64,000 nucleotides of DNA from JAKFVA01 sp046155225 (GTDB lineage Bacteria; Pseudomonadota; Gammaproteobacteria; Burkholderiales; Burkholderiaceae_C): positions 1 through 64,000 of the forward strand of contig JBJXED010000039.1 in the NCBI GenBank assembly GCA_046155225.1, read 5' to 3'. The notes under the pieces were generated by a model, which made no database searches, was not told where the DNA came from, and was given only the letters and a program-made list of their open reading frames with translations. Positions 8,454 through 16,672 of this stretch are shown here, in pieces (the stretch's first letter is position 1; each line of letters starts with the position of its first letter). The translations under genes were made by a program, and so were the position numbers.

Positions 8454-9287
8454 CTACAAGGCCAGCGCCGTGGCCTCACCATGCAATTGCAGCCAGCGCT
8501 GCGCTGCCGCTGACAGCGCTGCCGCCGGGCCGGTAGTCAGCAGCATGACCGAGCCGACTTGCGTCGCCGCAGGGCGCATCAGTTGATCCGCCTCCAGAAG
8601 GCTTCGCGTCTGCCGCGCCACGGGTGCGCCGGTTTCCACCAGCGTGACCTCCGGCCCCACCAGACGCTGCAGCAGGTCGCTGGCGAAGGGGTAATGCGTG
8701 CAACCGAGCACCAGCGTGTCGATTTGCCCTTTTTTTATGCCGAATTGGCCTGTAGCCAGCGTATAACTTGCACATAGCGCTTCTATTTTTGTAGCGTCTT
8801 CGGTGCCGATGCTTTGCTCAATGGCATCCGCCAGGCCATCGCAGGGCTGGCATACAAACTCAGCCTGCCCGGCCAGCGTAGCCAGAAGTGCCTGAAATTT
8901 GCCGCTGGCCAGCGTGCCGCGTGTGGCCAGCACCGCGATGCGCCGGGTTTGGCTCAGTAACGCAGCGGGCTTGATGGCCGGCTCCACCCCGACGATGGGC
9001 AGGCCCTTCTGCTCGGCCCGCAGCAGATGAATGGCGGCGGCAGTGGCGGTGTTGCAAGCCACCACCAGCGCTTTGATGCGGTGCTGACCGCGCAAATACG
9101 CTGCCGCCTTGCGGCTGCGCTCGATCACGTACGCATCGCCGCGCTCGCCGTAGGGAGCGTGGCCACTATCGGCCAGGTAGATGAAATGTTCGCCGGGAAG
9201 CTCGCTGCGCAGCGCCCGCAAAATACTCAGGCCGCCGATGCCGCTGTCGAATACGCCGATGGGCGCGGCAGGGTCTGGCGTGTTCAA
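8454..9287 (-). CDS. murI: Glutamate racemase MurI
   Basis: Cofactor-independent racemase producing D-glutamate for peptidoglycan. It has 277 residues, the normal size. The catalytic cysteines are Cys78 (VACNTATAAA) and Cys196 (LGCTHYPF), and the substrate motif FDSGIGGLS is at 13-21. The start is TTG at 9287, overlapping the fumarase stop by four bases (TTGA), which implies translational coupling. Residues about 165-181 (ATKIEALCASYTLATGQ) are encoded by an antisense copy of the dispersed repeat, so this surface loop appears repeat-derived while the frame is kept. Both catalytic motifs are intact, so activity is expected. Confidence 0.95.
   Translation of the reverse strand: MNTPDPAAPIGVFDSGIGGLSILRALRSELPGEHFIYLADSGHAPYGERGDAYVIERSRKAAAYLRGQHRIKALVVACNTATAAAIHLLRAEQKGLPIVGVEPAIKPAALLSQTRRIAVLATRGTLASGKFQALLATLAGQAEFVCQPCDGLADAIEQSIGTEDATKIEALCASYTLATGQFGIKKGQIDTLVLGCTHYPFASDLLQRLVGPEVTLVETGAPVARQTRSLLEADQLMRPAATQVGSVMLLTTGPAAALSAAAQRWLQLHGEATALAL
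8745..8795 (+). repeat. Dispersed repeat, copy B (inside murI)
   Basis: TTGGCCTGTAGCCAGCG followed by an AT-rich half ending CTATTTTTGTAGCG. It matches the copies at 38663 and 45898, including the CTGTAGCCAGCG core. It lies on the strand opposite to murI and keeps the murI frame open. Confidence 0.75.
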
Positions 9288-10828
9288 GCAGCGTTCAGCG
9301 GAATATTCTTGAACGCGCCTGTGGCGATTTTCTCCTGCCAGATCGCCGGGCCGGTGATGTGCGCGCTGGTTCCGCCCGCGTCCACCGCCACGGTGACTGG
9401 CATGTCAAGCATGTCAAATTCATAGATGGCCTCCATGCCCAAATCCTCAAAGCCCACCACCTTGGCGGTTTTGATGGCTTTGCTGACCAAGTAGGCGGCG
9501 CCGCCTACCGCCATGAGGTAGGCGCTCTGGTGTTTTTTGATGGCTTCAACGCCGGTAGGCCCACGTTCGGCCTTGCCAATCATCGCAATCAGGCCTGTTT
9601 GCGCCAGCATCATTTCGGTGAATTTGTCCATCCGGGTGGCCGTGGTGGGGCCTGCCGGGCCGACCACTTCATTCCGTACCGGATCCACCGGGCCAACGTA
9701 GTAAATCACCCGGTTGGTGAAGTCCACGGGCAGCTTCTCGCCCTTGGCCAGCATGTCCTGGATGCGCTTGTGTGCGGCGTCGCGGCCGGTGAGCATCTTG
9801 CCTGACAGCAGCAGCGTGTCGCCCGGTTTCCACGCGGCAACTTGCTCGCGCGTGAGGGTGTTCATGTCCACCCGCAGGCTTTTGTTGTAATCGGGCGCCC
9901 AATGCACATCGGGCCACAGGTCAAGCGAAGGCGGCTCCAGATAGGCCGGACCCGAACCGTCGAGTACAAAGTGCGCGTGGCGGGTGGCCGCGCAGTTGGG
10001 GATCATCGCGACCGGCTTGCCTGCCGCATGGGTGGGGTACATCTTGATCTTGATGTCTAGCACCGTCGTCAAGCCGCCCAGGCCTTGGGCACCAATGCCC
10101 AGCGCGTTGACTTTTTCATACAGCTCGATGCGCAATTCTTCAGTTTTGTTGGCCGGGCCGCGCGCCAGCAGCTCGTGCATGTCGATGTCCTCCATCAGGC
10201 TTTGCTTGGCCAGCAACATGGCTTTTTCCGCCGTGCCGCCGATGCCGATGCCCAGCATGCCCGGTGGGCACCAGCCCGCGCCCATGGTGGGTAAGGTCTT
10301 GAGTACCCAATCCACCAGACTGTCGCTCGGGTTCATCATGACGAGCTTGCTTTTGTTCTCGCTGCCGCCGCCTTTGGCCGCCACTGTGACGTCGACCGTA
10401 TTGCCGACCACCAGCTCGGTATGAATGACGGCGGGGGTGTTGTCGCCGGTGTTTTTGCGCGCAAAGTGCGGGTCGGCCAGGATGCTGCCGCGCAGCTTGT
10501 TGTCAGGGTTTAAATAGGCGCGGCGAACGCCTTCATTCACCGCGTCGTCCACCGAGCCGGTAAAGCCTTCAAACCGCACATTCATGCCGATTTTCAGAAA
10601 CACATTGACGATGCCGGTGTCCTGGCAAATGGGCCGGTGCCCCTCGGCGCACATGCGCGAGTTGGTCAGAATTTGTGCAATGGCGTCTTTAGCGGCCGGG
10701 CTTTGCTCGCGCGCATAAGCCCGAGCCAGGTGGGCAATGTAGTCTGCGGGATGGTAGTAGCTGATGAATTGCAGCGCAGCGGCTACCGATTCGATCAGGT
10801 CAGCTTGTCGTAGGGTAGTCGTATTCAT
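9284..10828 (-). CDS. Fumarate hydratase, class I (iron-sulfur)
   Basis: Catalyses fumarate + water to malate in the TCA cycle with an oxygen-sensitive [4Fe-4S] cluster. The 514-residue protein has the fused alpha and beta parts of the FumA/FumB type. Candidate cluster cysteines sit in PICQDTG, GAGWCPPG and PNCAATRHAH; the C-terminal part contains VGPAGPTTATRMDKF and DAGGTSAHITGP. The ATG start is at 10828. It is followed by murI with a four-base overlap; the pairing is probably simple cotranscription. A class II FumC could exist elsewhere but is not in this window. Confidence 0.95.
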   Translation of the reverse strand: MNTTTLRQADLIESVAAALQFISYYHPADYIAHLARAYAREQSPAAKDAIAQILTNSRMCAEGHRPICQDTGIVNVFLKIGMNVRFEGFTGSVDDAVNEGVRRAYLNPDNKLRGSILADPHFARKNTGDNTPAVIHTELVVGNTVDVTVAAKGGGSENKSKLVMMNPSDSLVDWVLKTLPTMGAGWCPPGMLGIGIGGTAEKAMLLAKQSLMEDIDMHELLARGPANKTEELRIELYEKVNALGIGAQGLGGLTTVLDIKIKMYPTHAAGKPVAMIPNCAATRHAHFVLDGSGPAYLEPPSLDLWPDVHWAPDYNKSLRVDMNTLTREQVAAWKPGDTLLLSGKMLTGRDAAHKRIQDMLAKGEKLPVDFTNRVIYYVGPVDPVRNEVVGPAGPTTATRMDKFTEMMLAQTGLIAMIGKAERGPTGVEAIKKHQSAYLMAVGGAAYLVSKAIKTAKVVGFEDLGMEAIYEFDMLDMPVTVAVDAGGTSAHITGPAIWQEKIATGAFKNIPLNAA

Positions 10829-10886
10829 AATGCCAGCAGTCTACTAAATCAGACGCAGATCAGCGTTCTATCTACAAGCCAGTGCC

Positions 10887-12062
10887 GTGTCCCAAATCAA
10901 ACGCCTTACCCACCGGATCAACGATTTCATCGGTTCGCAAGCGTTTGGCGGCGTGCTGCTGGCGCTGGCGGCGCTGCTGGCCTTGTTGCTGAGTAATTCG
11001 CCCTGGGCCGATGTCTACCAGCGCCTGCTGAATTTGCGCTTTGAAGTGCGTCTGGGCAACGACTGGCTGGTACTGTCCAAGCCCATGACCCTGTGGATCA
11101 ACGACTTGTGGATGGCAGTGTTCTTTTTCACGGTTGGCCTGGAGATCAAGCGCGAGGTTTTGGAGGGCGAGTTGGCCAGCCGCGCGCAGGTGTTGCTGCC
11201 CGCCGGGGCAGCCTTGGGCGGCATGCTGGTGCCCGCGCTCATTTATGCCGCGATCAATTGGGGCGACACCGTCGCCCTGCGCGGCTGGGCCATACCGGCG
11301 GCTACCGACATTGCCTTTGCCCTGGGCATTTTGGCGCTGCTCGGCAGCCGTGTGCCGCTTTCGCTCAAGCTGTTTTTGACGGCGGTGGCCATTATTGATG
11401 ACCTGGGTGCCATTCTCATCATTGCCTTTTTCTACACAGACAAGTTGTCACTGAACATGCTGCTGGCTGCGGCTGTGGGGGCCTGCCTGCTGCTGGCACT
11501 GAATCGGGCGCGAGTGGTGCGCATCGGGCCATATGTGGTGATTGGTCTGGTAGTCTGGGTCTGTGTGCTCAAGTCCGGGGTGCATGCCACGTTGGCCGGG
11601 GTGATTGCCGCGCTGGCTATCCCCATGGCCGACGGCAAGGGGGGCTCACCACTTAAAACCGCCGAGCACGCGCTGCATCCCTGGGTGGCATTCTTGGTAT
11701 TGCCTGGCTTTGCCTTTGCCAATGCAGGCGTTTCGCTCGAAGGCCTGACAGCGGCCGCCTTGCTGCAAGGCGTGCCGCTGGGCATTGCGGCGGGTTTGCT
11801 GCTGGGCAAGGCAGTGGGCGTGTTCAGCGCGTCGTGGCTGCTGATACGCTTTGGCGGTGCCCAGTTGCCCAGCCAGGCAAGCTGGGCGCAGTTTTTGGGC
11901 GTGTGTGTACTGTGCGGCATTGGCTTTACCATGAGCCTGTTCATTGGCAGCCTGGCCTTTGAGGGGCTTGCTGCCTATGAAGCCCAGGTCAAGCTGGGCG
12001 TGCTGGGCGGCTCACTGCTGTCGGCCGCGGTTGGCGTAATGTTGTTACTGCGCGCACGTTGA
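10887..12062 (+). CDS. nhaA: Na+/H+ antiporter NhaA
   Basis: Inner-membrane sodium/proton antiporter for pH and salt homeostasis. Its 391 residues match E. coli NhaA (388), with about 12 hydrophobic segments. The essential Asp pair is visible in AIIDDLGAILI, and the unwound-helix region in PAATDIAFALGIL. The start is GTG at 10887; no strong ribosome-binding site is seen before it. It is divergent from the fumarase-murI unit (58 base gap) and convergent with the UPF0114 gene (13 bases). Confidence 0.95.
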   Translation: MSQIKRLTHRINDFIGSQAFGGVLLALAALLALLLSNSPWADVYQRLLNLRFEVRLGNDWLVLSKPMTLWINDLWMAVFFFTVGLEIKREVLEGELASRAQVLLPAGAALGGMLVPALIYAAINWGDTVALRGWAIPAATDIAFALGILALLGSRVPLSLKLFLTAVAIIDDLGAILIIAFFYTDKLSLNMLLAAAVGACLLLALNRARVVRIGPYVVIGLVVWVCVLKSGVHATLAGVIAALAIPMADGKGGSPLKTAEHALHPWVAFLVLPGFAFANAGVSLEGLTAAALLQGVPLGIAAGLLLGKAVGVFSASWLLIRFGGAQLPSQASWAQFLGVCVLCGIGFTMSLFIGSLAFEGLAAYEAQVKLGVLGGSLLSAAVGVMLLLRAR

Positions 12063-12075
12063 CCGGGCCCCGGGC

Positions 12076-12678
12076 TTACTTGTGCGGCGCGGGAATAGTG
12101 GCCATCAATTTATCGGTATAAGCGATGGCAATCGCGCTGAGCAAAAACACCACGTGAATCAGCGTTTGCCACATCAGCACTTTCACGTCGTAATTGGCAG
12201 CGTTGATGAAGGTTTTGAGCAGGTGAATCGAGCTGATGCCGATGATGGCGGTGGCCAGCTTGACCTTGAGCACAGCGGCATTCACATGGCTCAGCCACTC
12301 AGGCTGGTCGGGGTGGTCTTGCAAATTCATGCGGCTGACAAAGGTTTCGTAGCCGCCGACGATCACCATGATGAGCAGGTTGGAGATCATCACCACGTCA
12401 ATCAGCGCCAGCACCACCAGCATGATGATGACCTCATTGAGCGCCGTCACCGTGGTGCCGTCTTTGTAGCCAATGCTGCTCACCAGTATTTGCAGTGCAG
12501 TCTGGCTGCCAAATGCGGCTTCAATCAGGTGGAACAGCTCCACCAAAAAGTGCCACACATAGACACCTTGCGCCGCGATCAAGCCGAGGTACAGCGGCAA
12601 TTGCAGCCAGCGGCTGGCAAAAATAAAGCTGGACAGCGCGCTGGCTGATTTCGAGCTGGGTAGAGGGTCTTGGCTCAT
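12076..12678 (-). CDS. UPF0114 / YqhA-family membrane protein (TIGR00645)
   Basis: A 200-residue inner-membrane protein with three to four hydrophobic segments. The start MSQDPLPSS at 12678 is preferred; the frame is open to 12798 but those residues are not family-like. Segments such as RWLQLPLYLGLIAAQ and NLLIMVIVGGYETF are characteristic of the YqhA family, widespread in proteobacteria and without an established function. A short hydrophilic stretch (VSRMNLQDHPDQPEW) lies between membrane segments. It is convergent with nhaA and divergent from acs. Confidence 0.85.
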   Translation of the reverse strand: MSQDPLPSSKSASALSSFIFASRWLQLPLYLGLIAAQGVYVWHFLVELFHLIEAAFGSQTALQILVSSIGYKDGTTVTALNEVIIMLVVLALIDVVMISNLLIMVIVGGYETFVSRMNLQDHPDQPEWLSHVNAAVLKVKLATAIIGISSIHLLKTFINAANYDVKVLMWQTLIHVVFLLSAIAIAYTDKLMATIPAPHK

Positions 12679-12850
12679 GGCGGTTTCCGGGTTTTTACTT
12701 AGGCGCTGATTGTAGGAGCGCTGTGTGACCGGGCTTTTTATTCGGTAAATTGGGTGTCGGCCTGAGCTGTTTGGGGTGTCAGTGGCTTGTAAGAGCAAAC
12801 CCCGATATTTAAAAGCTTAAAAAAACAAGTTCACATCAGGAGACAAAAAA

Positions 12851-14836
12851 ATGAGTGCCATTGAATCGACACTGGTTGAAAGCCGCGTGTTCCCTCCGTC
12901 GGAAGCCATTGTTGCCGCTGCGCGAATCTCGGGCATGGGTGCCTACCATGCGTTGTGTACCGAGGCGGAGCAAGACTTTGAGGGTTTCTGGGCTCGCCTG
13001 GCGCGCGAGAATGTGGTCTGGAGCAAGACTTTCACCCAGACCCTGGACGAGTCCAATGCGCCTTTCTACCAGTGGTTTGCCGATGGCGAGCTGAACGCCA
13101 GTGCCAACTGCCTCGACAAGCACATGGGCACGCCTGTCGAGCACAAAACCGCCATCATTTTTGAAGCTGACGACGGCGAGGTGACCACAGTCACCTACAA
13201 AGAGTTGTTGGCCCGCGTGAGCCAGTTCGCCAATGCGCTCAAAGCCCAAGGCATTCAAAAAGGTGACCGCGTCATCATCTACATGCCCATGACCATTGAG
13301 GGCGTGGTGGCCATGCAAGCCTGCGCCCGCATCGGCGCGACGCACAGCGTGGTGTTTGGCGGCTTCTCGGCCAAGGCGCTCAACGAGCGCATTATTGATG
13401 CCGGTGCGGTAGCGGTGATTACCGCCAACTACCAGATGCGCGGCGGCAAAGAGCTGCCGCTCAAATCCATCGTCGATGAAGGCCTGGACCTGGGCGGCTG
13501 CACCACGCTCAAAAACGTGCTGGTCTACATGCGCACACCCACTGTTTGCAACATGACCCCTGGCCGCGACAAAACCTTTGCCGAGGCGCTCTCAGGCCAA
13601 AGCACCGAATGCGTGCCCTTGCAAGTGGGTGCCGAGCACCCGCTGTTTATTTTGTATACCTCGGGCTCCACCGGCAAACCCAAGGGGGTACAGCACTCCA
13701 CCGGCGGCTATTTGCTGTGGACCAAGCTCACCATGGACTGGACTTTTGACATCCAGCCGTCCGACGTGTTCTGGTGTACTGCCGACATCGGCTGGATCAC
13801 TGGCCACAGTTATGTCGCTTACGGACCACTGGCGGCCGGCACCACGCAAGTGGTGTTTGAGGGGGTGCCCACCTACCCGAACGCCGGGCGCTTCTGGCAA
13901 ACGATTGAGCGGCACAAAGTCAGCGTGTTCTACACCGCACCCACAGCGATTCGTTCGCTCATTAAAGCCGCTGAAGCAGACGAGAAAGTCCACCCTGCCC
14001 GCAGCAACCTCAGTAGCCTGCGCATCCTCGGCAGCGTGGGCGAGCCGATCAACCCCGAAGCCTGGATGTGGTACTACAAGCATGTGGGCGGCGAGCGCTG
14101 CCCGATTGTGGACACCTTCTGGCAGACCGAAACCGGTGGCCACATGATCACGCCGCTGCCTGGTGCCACGCCACTGGTGCCGGGTTCGTGCACGCTGCCG
14201 CTGCCCGGCATCATGATGGCCGTGGTGGATGAAACCGGCAAAGACATTCCCAATGGCTCCGGCGGCAACTTGGTGATGAAGCGCCCCTGGCCCAGCATGA
14301 TCCGCACCATCTGGGGCGACCCGGAGCGTTTCAAGAAAAGCTATTTCCCGGAAGAAATGGGCGGCACCACGTATCTGGCGGGCGACGGCGCGGTGCGCAA
14401 TGTGGACAACGGCTATTTCCGCATCACCGGCCGTATTGACGATGTGCTCAACGTCTCCGGCCACCGCATGGGCACGATGGAAATTGAATCGGCGCTGGTG
14501 AGCAAAACTGATTTGGTGGCCGAAGCCGCCGTGGTCGGCCGCCCCGACGATTTGACTGGCGAGGCCATCTGCGCCTTTGTGGTCTTGAAGCGCAGCCGCC
14601 CCACTGGCGAAGAAGCCAAGCAAATCGCCAAAGAACTGCGCGACTGGGTGGCCAAAGAAATCGGGCCGATTGCCAAGCCCAAAGACATCCGCTTTGGCGA
14701 CAACCTGCCCAAGACCCGCAGCGGCAAAATCATGCGGCGCTTGCTGCGCAGCATTGCCAAGGGCGAGGCGATTACGCAGGACACCAGCACACTGGAGAAC
14801 CCGGCGATATTGGAGCAGCTGGCCGAGAAGCTGTAG
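12851..14836 (+). CDS. acs: Acetyl-CoA synthetase
   Basis: Activates acetate to acetyl-CoA through acetyl-AMP. The 661 residues cover the whole ANL-family fold: the ATP-binding loop YTSGSTGKPKG, WCTADIGWITGHSY, the adenylation motif DTFWQTETGG, and the C-terminal lid with PKTRSGKIMRR. Lys626 of that last motif is the catalytic lysine usually controlled by acetylation. The ribosome-binding site AGGAGA precedes the ATG. The gene is complete; an integron-like relic begins just after its stop codon. Confidence 0.97.
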   Translation: MSAIESTLVESRVFPPSEAIVAAARISGMGAYHALCTEAEQDFEGFWARLARENVVWSKTFTQTLDESNAPFYQWFADGELNASANCLDKHMGTPVEHKTAIIFEADDGEVTTVTYKELLARVSQFANALKAQGIQKGDRVIIYMPMTIEGVVAMQACARIGATHSVVFGGFSAKALNERIIDAGAVAVITANYQMRGGKELPLKSIVDEGLDLGGCTTLKNVLVYMRTPTVCNMTPGRDKTFAEALSGQSTECVPLQVGAEHPLFILYTSGSTGKPKGVQHSTGGYLLWTKLTMDWTFDIQPSDVFWCTADIGWITGHSYVAYGPLAAGTTQVVFEGVPTYPNAGRFWQTIERHKVSVFYTAPTAIRSLIKAAEADEKVHPARSNLSSLRILGSVGEPINPEAWMWYYKHVGGERCPIVDTFWQTETGGHMITPLPGATPLVPGSCTLPLPGIMMAVVDETGKDIPNGSGGNLVMKRPWPSMIRTIWGDPERFKKSYFPEEMGGTTYLAGDGAVRNVDNGYFRITGRIDDVLNVSGHRMGTMEIESALVSKTDLVAEAAVVGRPDDLTGEAICAFVVLKRSRPTGEEAKQIAKELRDWVAKEIGPIAKPKDIRFGDNLPKTRSGKIMRRLLRSIAKGEAITQDTSTLENPAILEQLAEKL

Positions 14837-14852
14837 CCAGATGGCTAGTGGC

Positions 14853-14984
14853 AATGCTGTCACGCAGGGTGTGTACCGATACCTGACGCTCTGGGGCCAG
14901 CATCGTCAAAGTGTTTGTAACGAATGACCTCCCGCGCCTGCTCCAGCAGGTGCGGGGACTGGGAAAGATAGACGACGGCTTCAT
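14853..14984 (-). pseudogene. Integron-type tyrosine recombinase (IntI) N-terminal relic
   Basis: Reading the minus strand in shifting frames reconstructs the start of an IntI-like integrase. One frame opens with MKPSSIFPSP, a second gives SPHLLEQAREVIRYKHF, a third gives APERQVSVHTLRDSI. Concatenated, these resemble the N-terminal SAM-like domain of integron integrases (from memory: ...[30 protein letters not shown]). At least two frameshifts are needed, and everything C-terminal, including the catalytic Arg-His-Tyr domain, is missing at the acs boundary. Its orientation, opposite to the two downstream genes, is the standard intI/cassette arrangement. The assignment rests on about 40 residues and is moderate. 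Confidence 0.55.
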
Positions 14985-15063
14985 AGATAGGAAAACATGT
15001 TTAAAAACACGGTGTTCACATCAAAAAGCCAGCTGTCATGCGGTTTGCAAGCCCCATCGAAGT

Positions 15064-15145
15064 TGGGCCGTCAAATGACTTGTCAGCTTATTTCGTTGGA
15101 TAAACTGGGTATTCAGGTTATCCGACGGTCCAAATTAAGTTAAGT
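15064..15145 (+). other. Candidate integron recombination site (attI or decayed attC)
   Basis: A core-like GTTAAGT at 15139-15145 fits the integron consensus GTTRRRY. It is preceded by a long imperfect palindrome: GGGCCGTC near 15064 pairs with GACGGTCC near 15124, with an inner hairpin GGATAAAC / GGTTATCC. It lies between the integrase relic and the first cassette gene, where attI or the attC of a lost cassette would be. Which of the two cannot be decided by eye. Confidence 0.45.
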
Positions 15146-15155
15146 CTCAAAACCC

Positions 15156-15602
15156 ATGGCTGCCCGCGTTAGCGTTGTTCCGTCTGAAGACGCTTACTGG
15201 TCCGAAGTGCAAGCACTGAAGGGGTCTTACGAGTTTTTCGAGACGCAGGGCGACGCCCACGGGGACATTGATGGGGAACTCCAGGAAGCGATCGAAAGCA
15301 ACTTGGTTCCGCTCGTTGGCCCCTGGGAGTGCTCTGATGTCTGGTTCCACAATCAGGACTTCTACGGTGACGGAGTGCGTGCGCTGACGTTTCGTGCCGG
15401 GGATTTTCCTTGGCAGGCCGTCGACTCATTGCAGAAGCTGCTGGTGAACCGAGCGGCCCGGTTCTGCATTTCTATACATATCACTGACAAGCTGGATGCG
15501 AATGGTCAGTGGCTAGGTTCCATGGGCATACTTGAACACGAAATCGTGGCAACCCCCTACACATTTGAAATGCTTCTCCATCATGGCTGCGTTGAGACTT
15601 AA
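15156..15602 (+). CDS. Hypothetical protein, putative integron cassette 1
   Basis: A 148-residue soluble protein with no signal peptide or membrane segment, unlike any family I can name. It is acidic, with Trp/Phe-rich stretches (GPWECSDVWFHNQDFYG) and a C-terminal HHGCVET. It starts 10 bases after a GTTAAGT core site, and its TAA stop lies inside the ACTTAAC core of the following attC-like element. Start and stop hugging recombination sites is typical of mobile gene cassettes. It has no obvious promoter or strong ribosome-binding site, which fits transcription from an upstream cassette promoter. Function unknown. Confidence 0.7.
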   Translation: MAARVSVVPSEDAYWSEVQALKGSYEFFETQGDAHGDIDGELQEAIESNLVPLVGPWECSDVWFHNQDFYGDGVRALTFRAGDFPWQAVDSLQKLLVNRAARFCISIHITDKLDANGQWLGSMGILEHEIVATPYTFEMLLHHGCVET

Positions 15603-15686
15603 CATGCCCGTCAACACGGACGCCCGCAGGCGTCTGCTCCCTTCGGTCGCACTGGTTTGCGGTCGCCGGTTACGTCCAAGTTAAAC
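15597..15686 (+). other. attC-like recombination site (59-base-element type)
   Basis: About 90 bases bounded by ACTTAAC (15597-15603, fits RYYYAAC) and GTTAAAC (15680-15686, fits GTTRRRY). The inner arms pair imperfectly: CGTCAACACGGACGC on the left against GCGGTCGCCGGTTACG on the right, with extra unpaired bases on one arm as in true attC sites. The left core overlaps the stop codon of the preceding gene. It separates two co-oriented small genes. Confidence 0.65.
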
Positions 15687-15728
15687 ATCGCAAGCGCCCC
15701 TCGTCATCCCCCTTTCAGGAGCAATTCC

Positions 15729-16175
15729 ATGTCCACTCGCACCGTTCGTCTTCACAGAGTCCTGCGTACCAAGCCCGAGAAGGTCTATCGCGCGTTCCTC
15801 GAGGCGCAAGCCATGGCAAAGTGGCTGCCACCGTACGGCTTCACCTGCACGGTGCACCACATGGACGCCCGCGTCGGCGGCACTTTCAGAATGTCGTTCC
15901 ATAACTTTTCAACAGGCAACGCTCACTCATTCGGTGGCGAATACCTGGAGCTGGTTCCCAATGAGCGCATCCGATACACCGACAGGTTTGAAGACCCGAA
16001 CTTGCCCGGCGTTCTTGAAGTAACGGTATTTCTGACGCCGGTCCTTTGTGGAACAGAACTCAACGTCACTCAGTCCGGCATCCCCGAGGCCATTCCGCTG
16101 GAAATGTGCTACCTGGGCTGGCAAGAATCCCTGGCTCAGCTCGCAACACTTGTCGAGCCTGAAATCCCAGGCTAA
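15729..16175 (+). CDS. SRPBCC (AHSA1/START-like) protein, putative integron cassette 2
   Basis: A 148-residue protein of the SRPBCC ligand-binding superfamily. It opens with a beta strand and RTKPEKVYRAFLEAQAMAKWLPPYGF, the signature of Activator-of-Hsp90-like START domains, followed by RVGGTFRMSF and the C-terminal helix GWQESLAQLATLVE. Members bind hydrophobic ligands in a helix-grip fold; the ligand here is unknown. AGGAG precedes the ATG at 15729. The gene ends with GGCTAAC, another RYYYAAC-like core, but the rest of an attC is absent and an intrinsic terminator follows. It lies 42 bases after the attC-like site, supporting cassette origin. Confidence 0.8.
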   Translation: MSTRTVRLHRVLRTKPEKVYRAFLEAQAMAKWLPPYGFTCTVHHMDARVGGTFRMSFHNFSTGNAHSFGGEYLELVPNERIRYTDRFEDPNLPGVLEVTVFLTPVLCGTELNVTQSGIPEAIPLEMCYLGWQESLAQLATLVEPEIPG

Positions 16176-16179
16176 CAAT

Positions 16180-16211
16180 AAAAAACCCGCTGCAGTGCAG
16201 CGGGTTTTTTT
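16180..16211. terminator. Bidirectional intrinsic terminator
   Basis: Perfect inverted repeat AAAAAACCCGCTGCA / TGCAGCGGGTTTTTT with an A-run on the left and a T-run on the right. It can stop transcription from the cassette gene (plus) and from the cytochrome c gene (minus). It sits exactly where the second cassette's attC should be. Confidence 0.85.
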
Positions 16212-16241
16212 GTGGTGGCGTGTTTGGGTTTGAAGCGCGAC

Positions 16242-16547
16242 TTACTTGGTGGCCAGAATCCAGGTCACCAGTTTCTTGGCTTCAGCCTCGCTCACCTGCG
16301 CATTGGCCGGCATGGGGATGGGTCCCCAGACGCCCATACCGCCCTTGACGACTTTGGCGGCCAGCTTGTCCACTGCGGATTTGTCACTGGCGTATTTGGC
16401 GGCCACATCCTTGTAGGAAGGGCCGACCACTTTTTTGTCCACCGCGTGGCAGGCCATGCAGTTTTTCGAGGTGGCCAGGGCTTGATCAGCCCAGGCAGGG
16501 CTGGCCAGCGCGGCAGCGCTGAGGAGGGCAAAAAGAATGCTTTTCAT
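16242..16547 (-). CDS. Class I cytochrome c (c551/c552 type), periplasmic
   Basis: A 101-residue electron carrier. Residues 1-20 form a Sec signal peptide ending AWA before DQALA. The heme-binding motif is Cys30-Met-Ala-Cys33-His34, and the distal ligand is the Met in WGPIPMPANAQ, the usual c551 motif. The start MKSILFALL at 16547 is chosen because the longer open frame up to 16985 adds non-family sequence. It is a soluble periplasmic donor/acceptor for respiratory oxidases or reductases; the partner is not encoded nearby. A bidirectional terminator ends the gene and the Trp-rich membrane protein gene is divergent. Confidence 0.94.
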   Translation of the reverse strand: MKSILFALLSAAALASPAWADQALATSKNCMACHAVDKKVVGPSYKDVAAKYASDKSAVDKLAAKVVKGGMGVWGPIPMPANAQVSEAEAKKLVTWILATK

Positions 16548-16672
16548 GGGGTTATTCCTTTGAACAGGCGGGGCTTGAAAAACGGGCCTTGCGCTACAGT
16601 TCCTTAACGCAATTGTAGGCAGCGCGGTTGACTTGGCAGGTTGGCGGCTGCAAAACCTAGCCGGAGGCAGTG

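Noticed and set aside
12679..12798. N-terminal extension of the UPF0114 protein
   Set aside because: The added 40 residues are Ser/Arg/Pro-rich and unlike the family; ATG at 12678 fits.
13592..14863. 423-codon open frame antisense to acs
   Set aside because: Low-complexity His/Gly/Ala translation opposite a clear acetyl-CoA synthetase.
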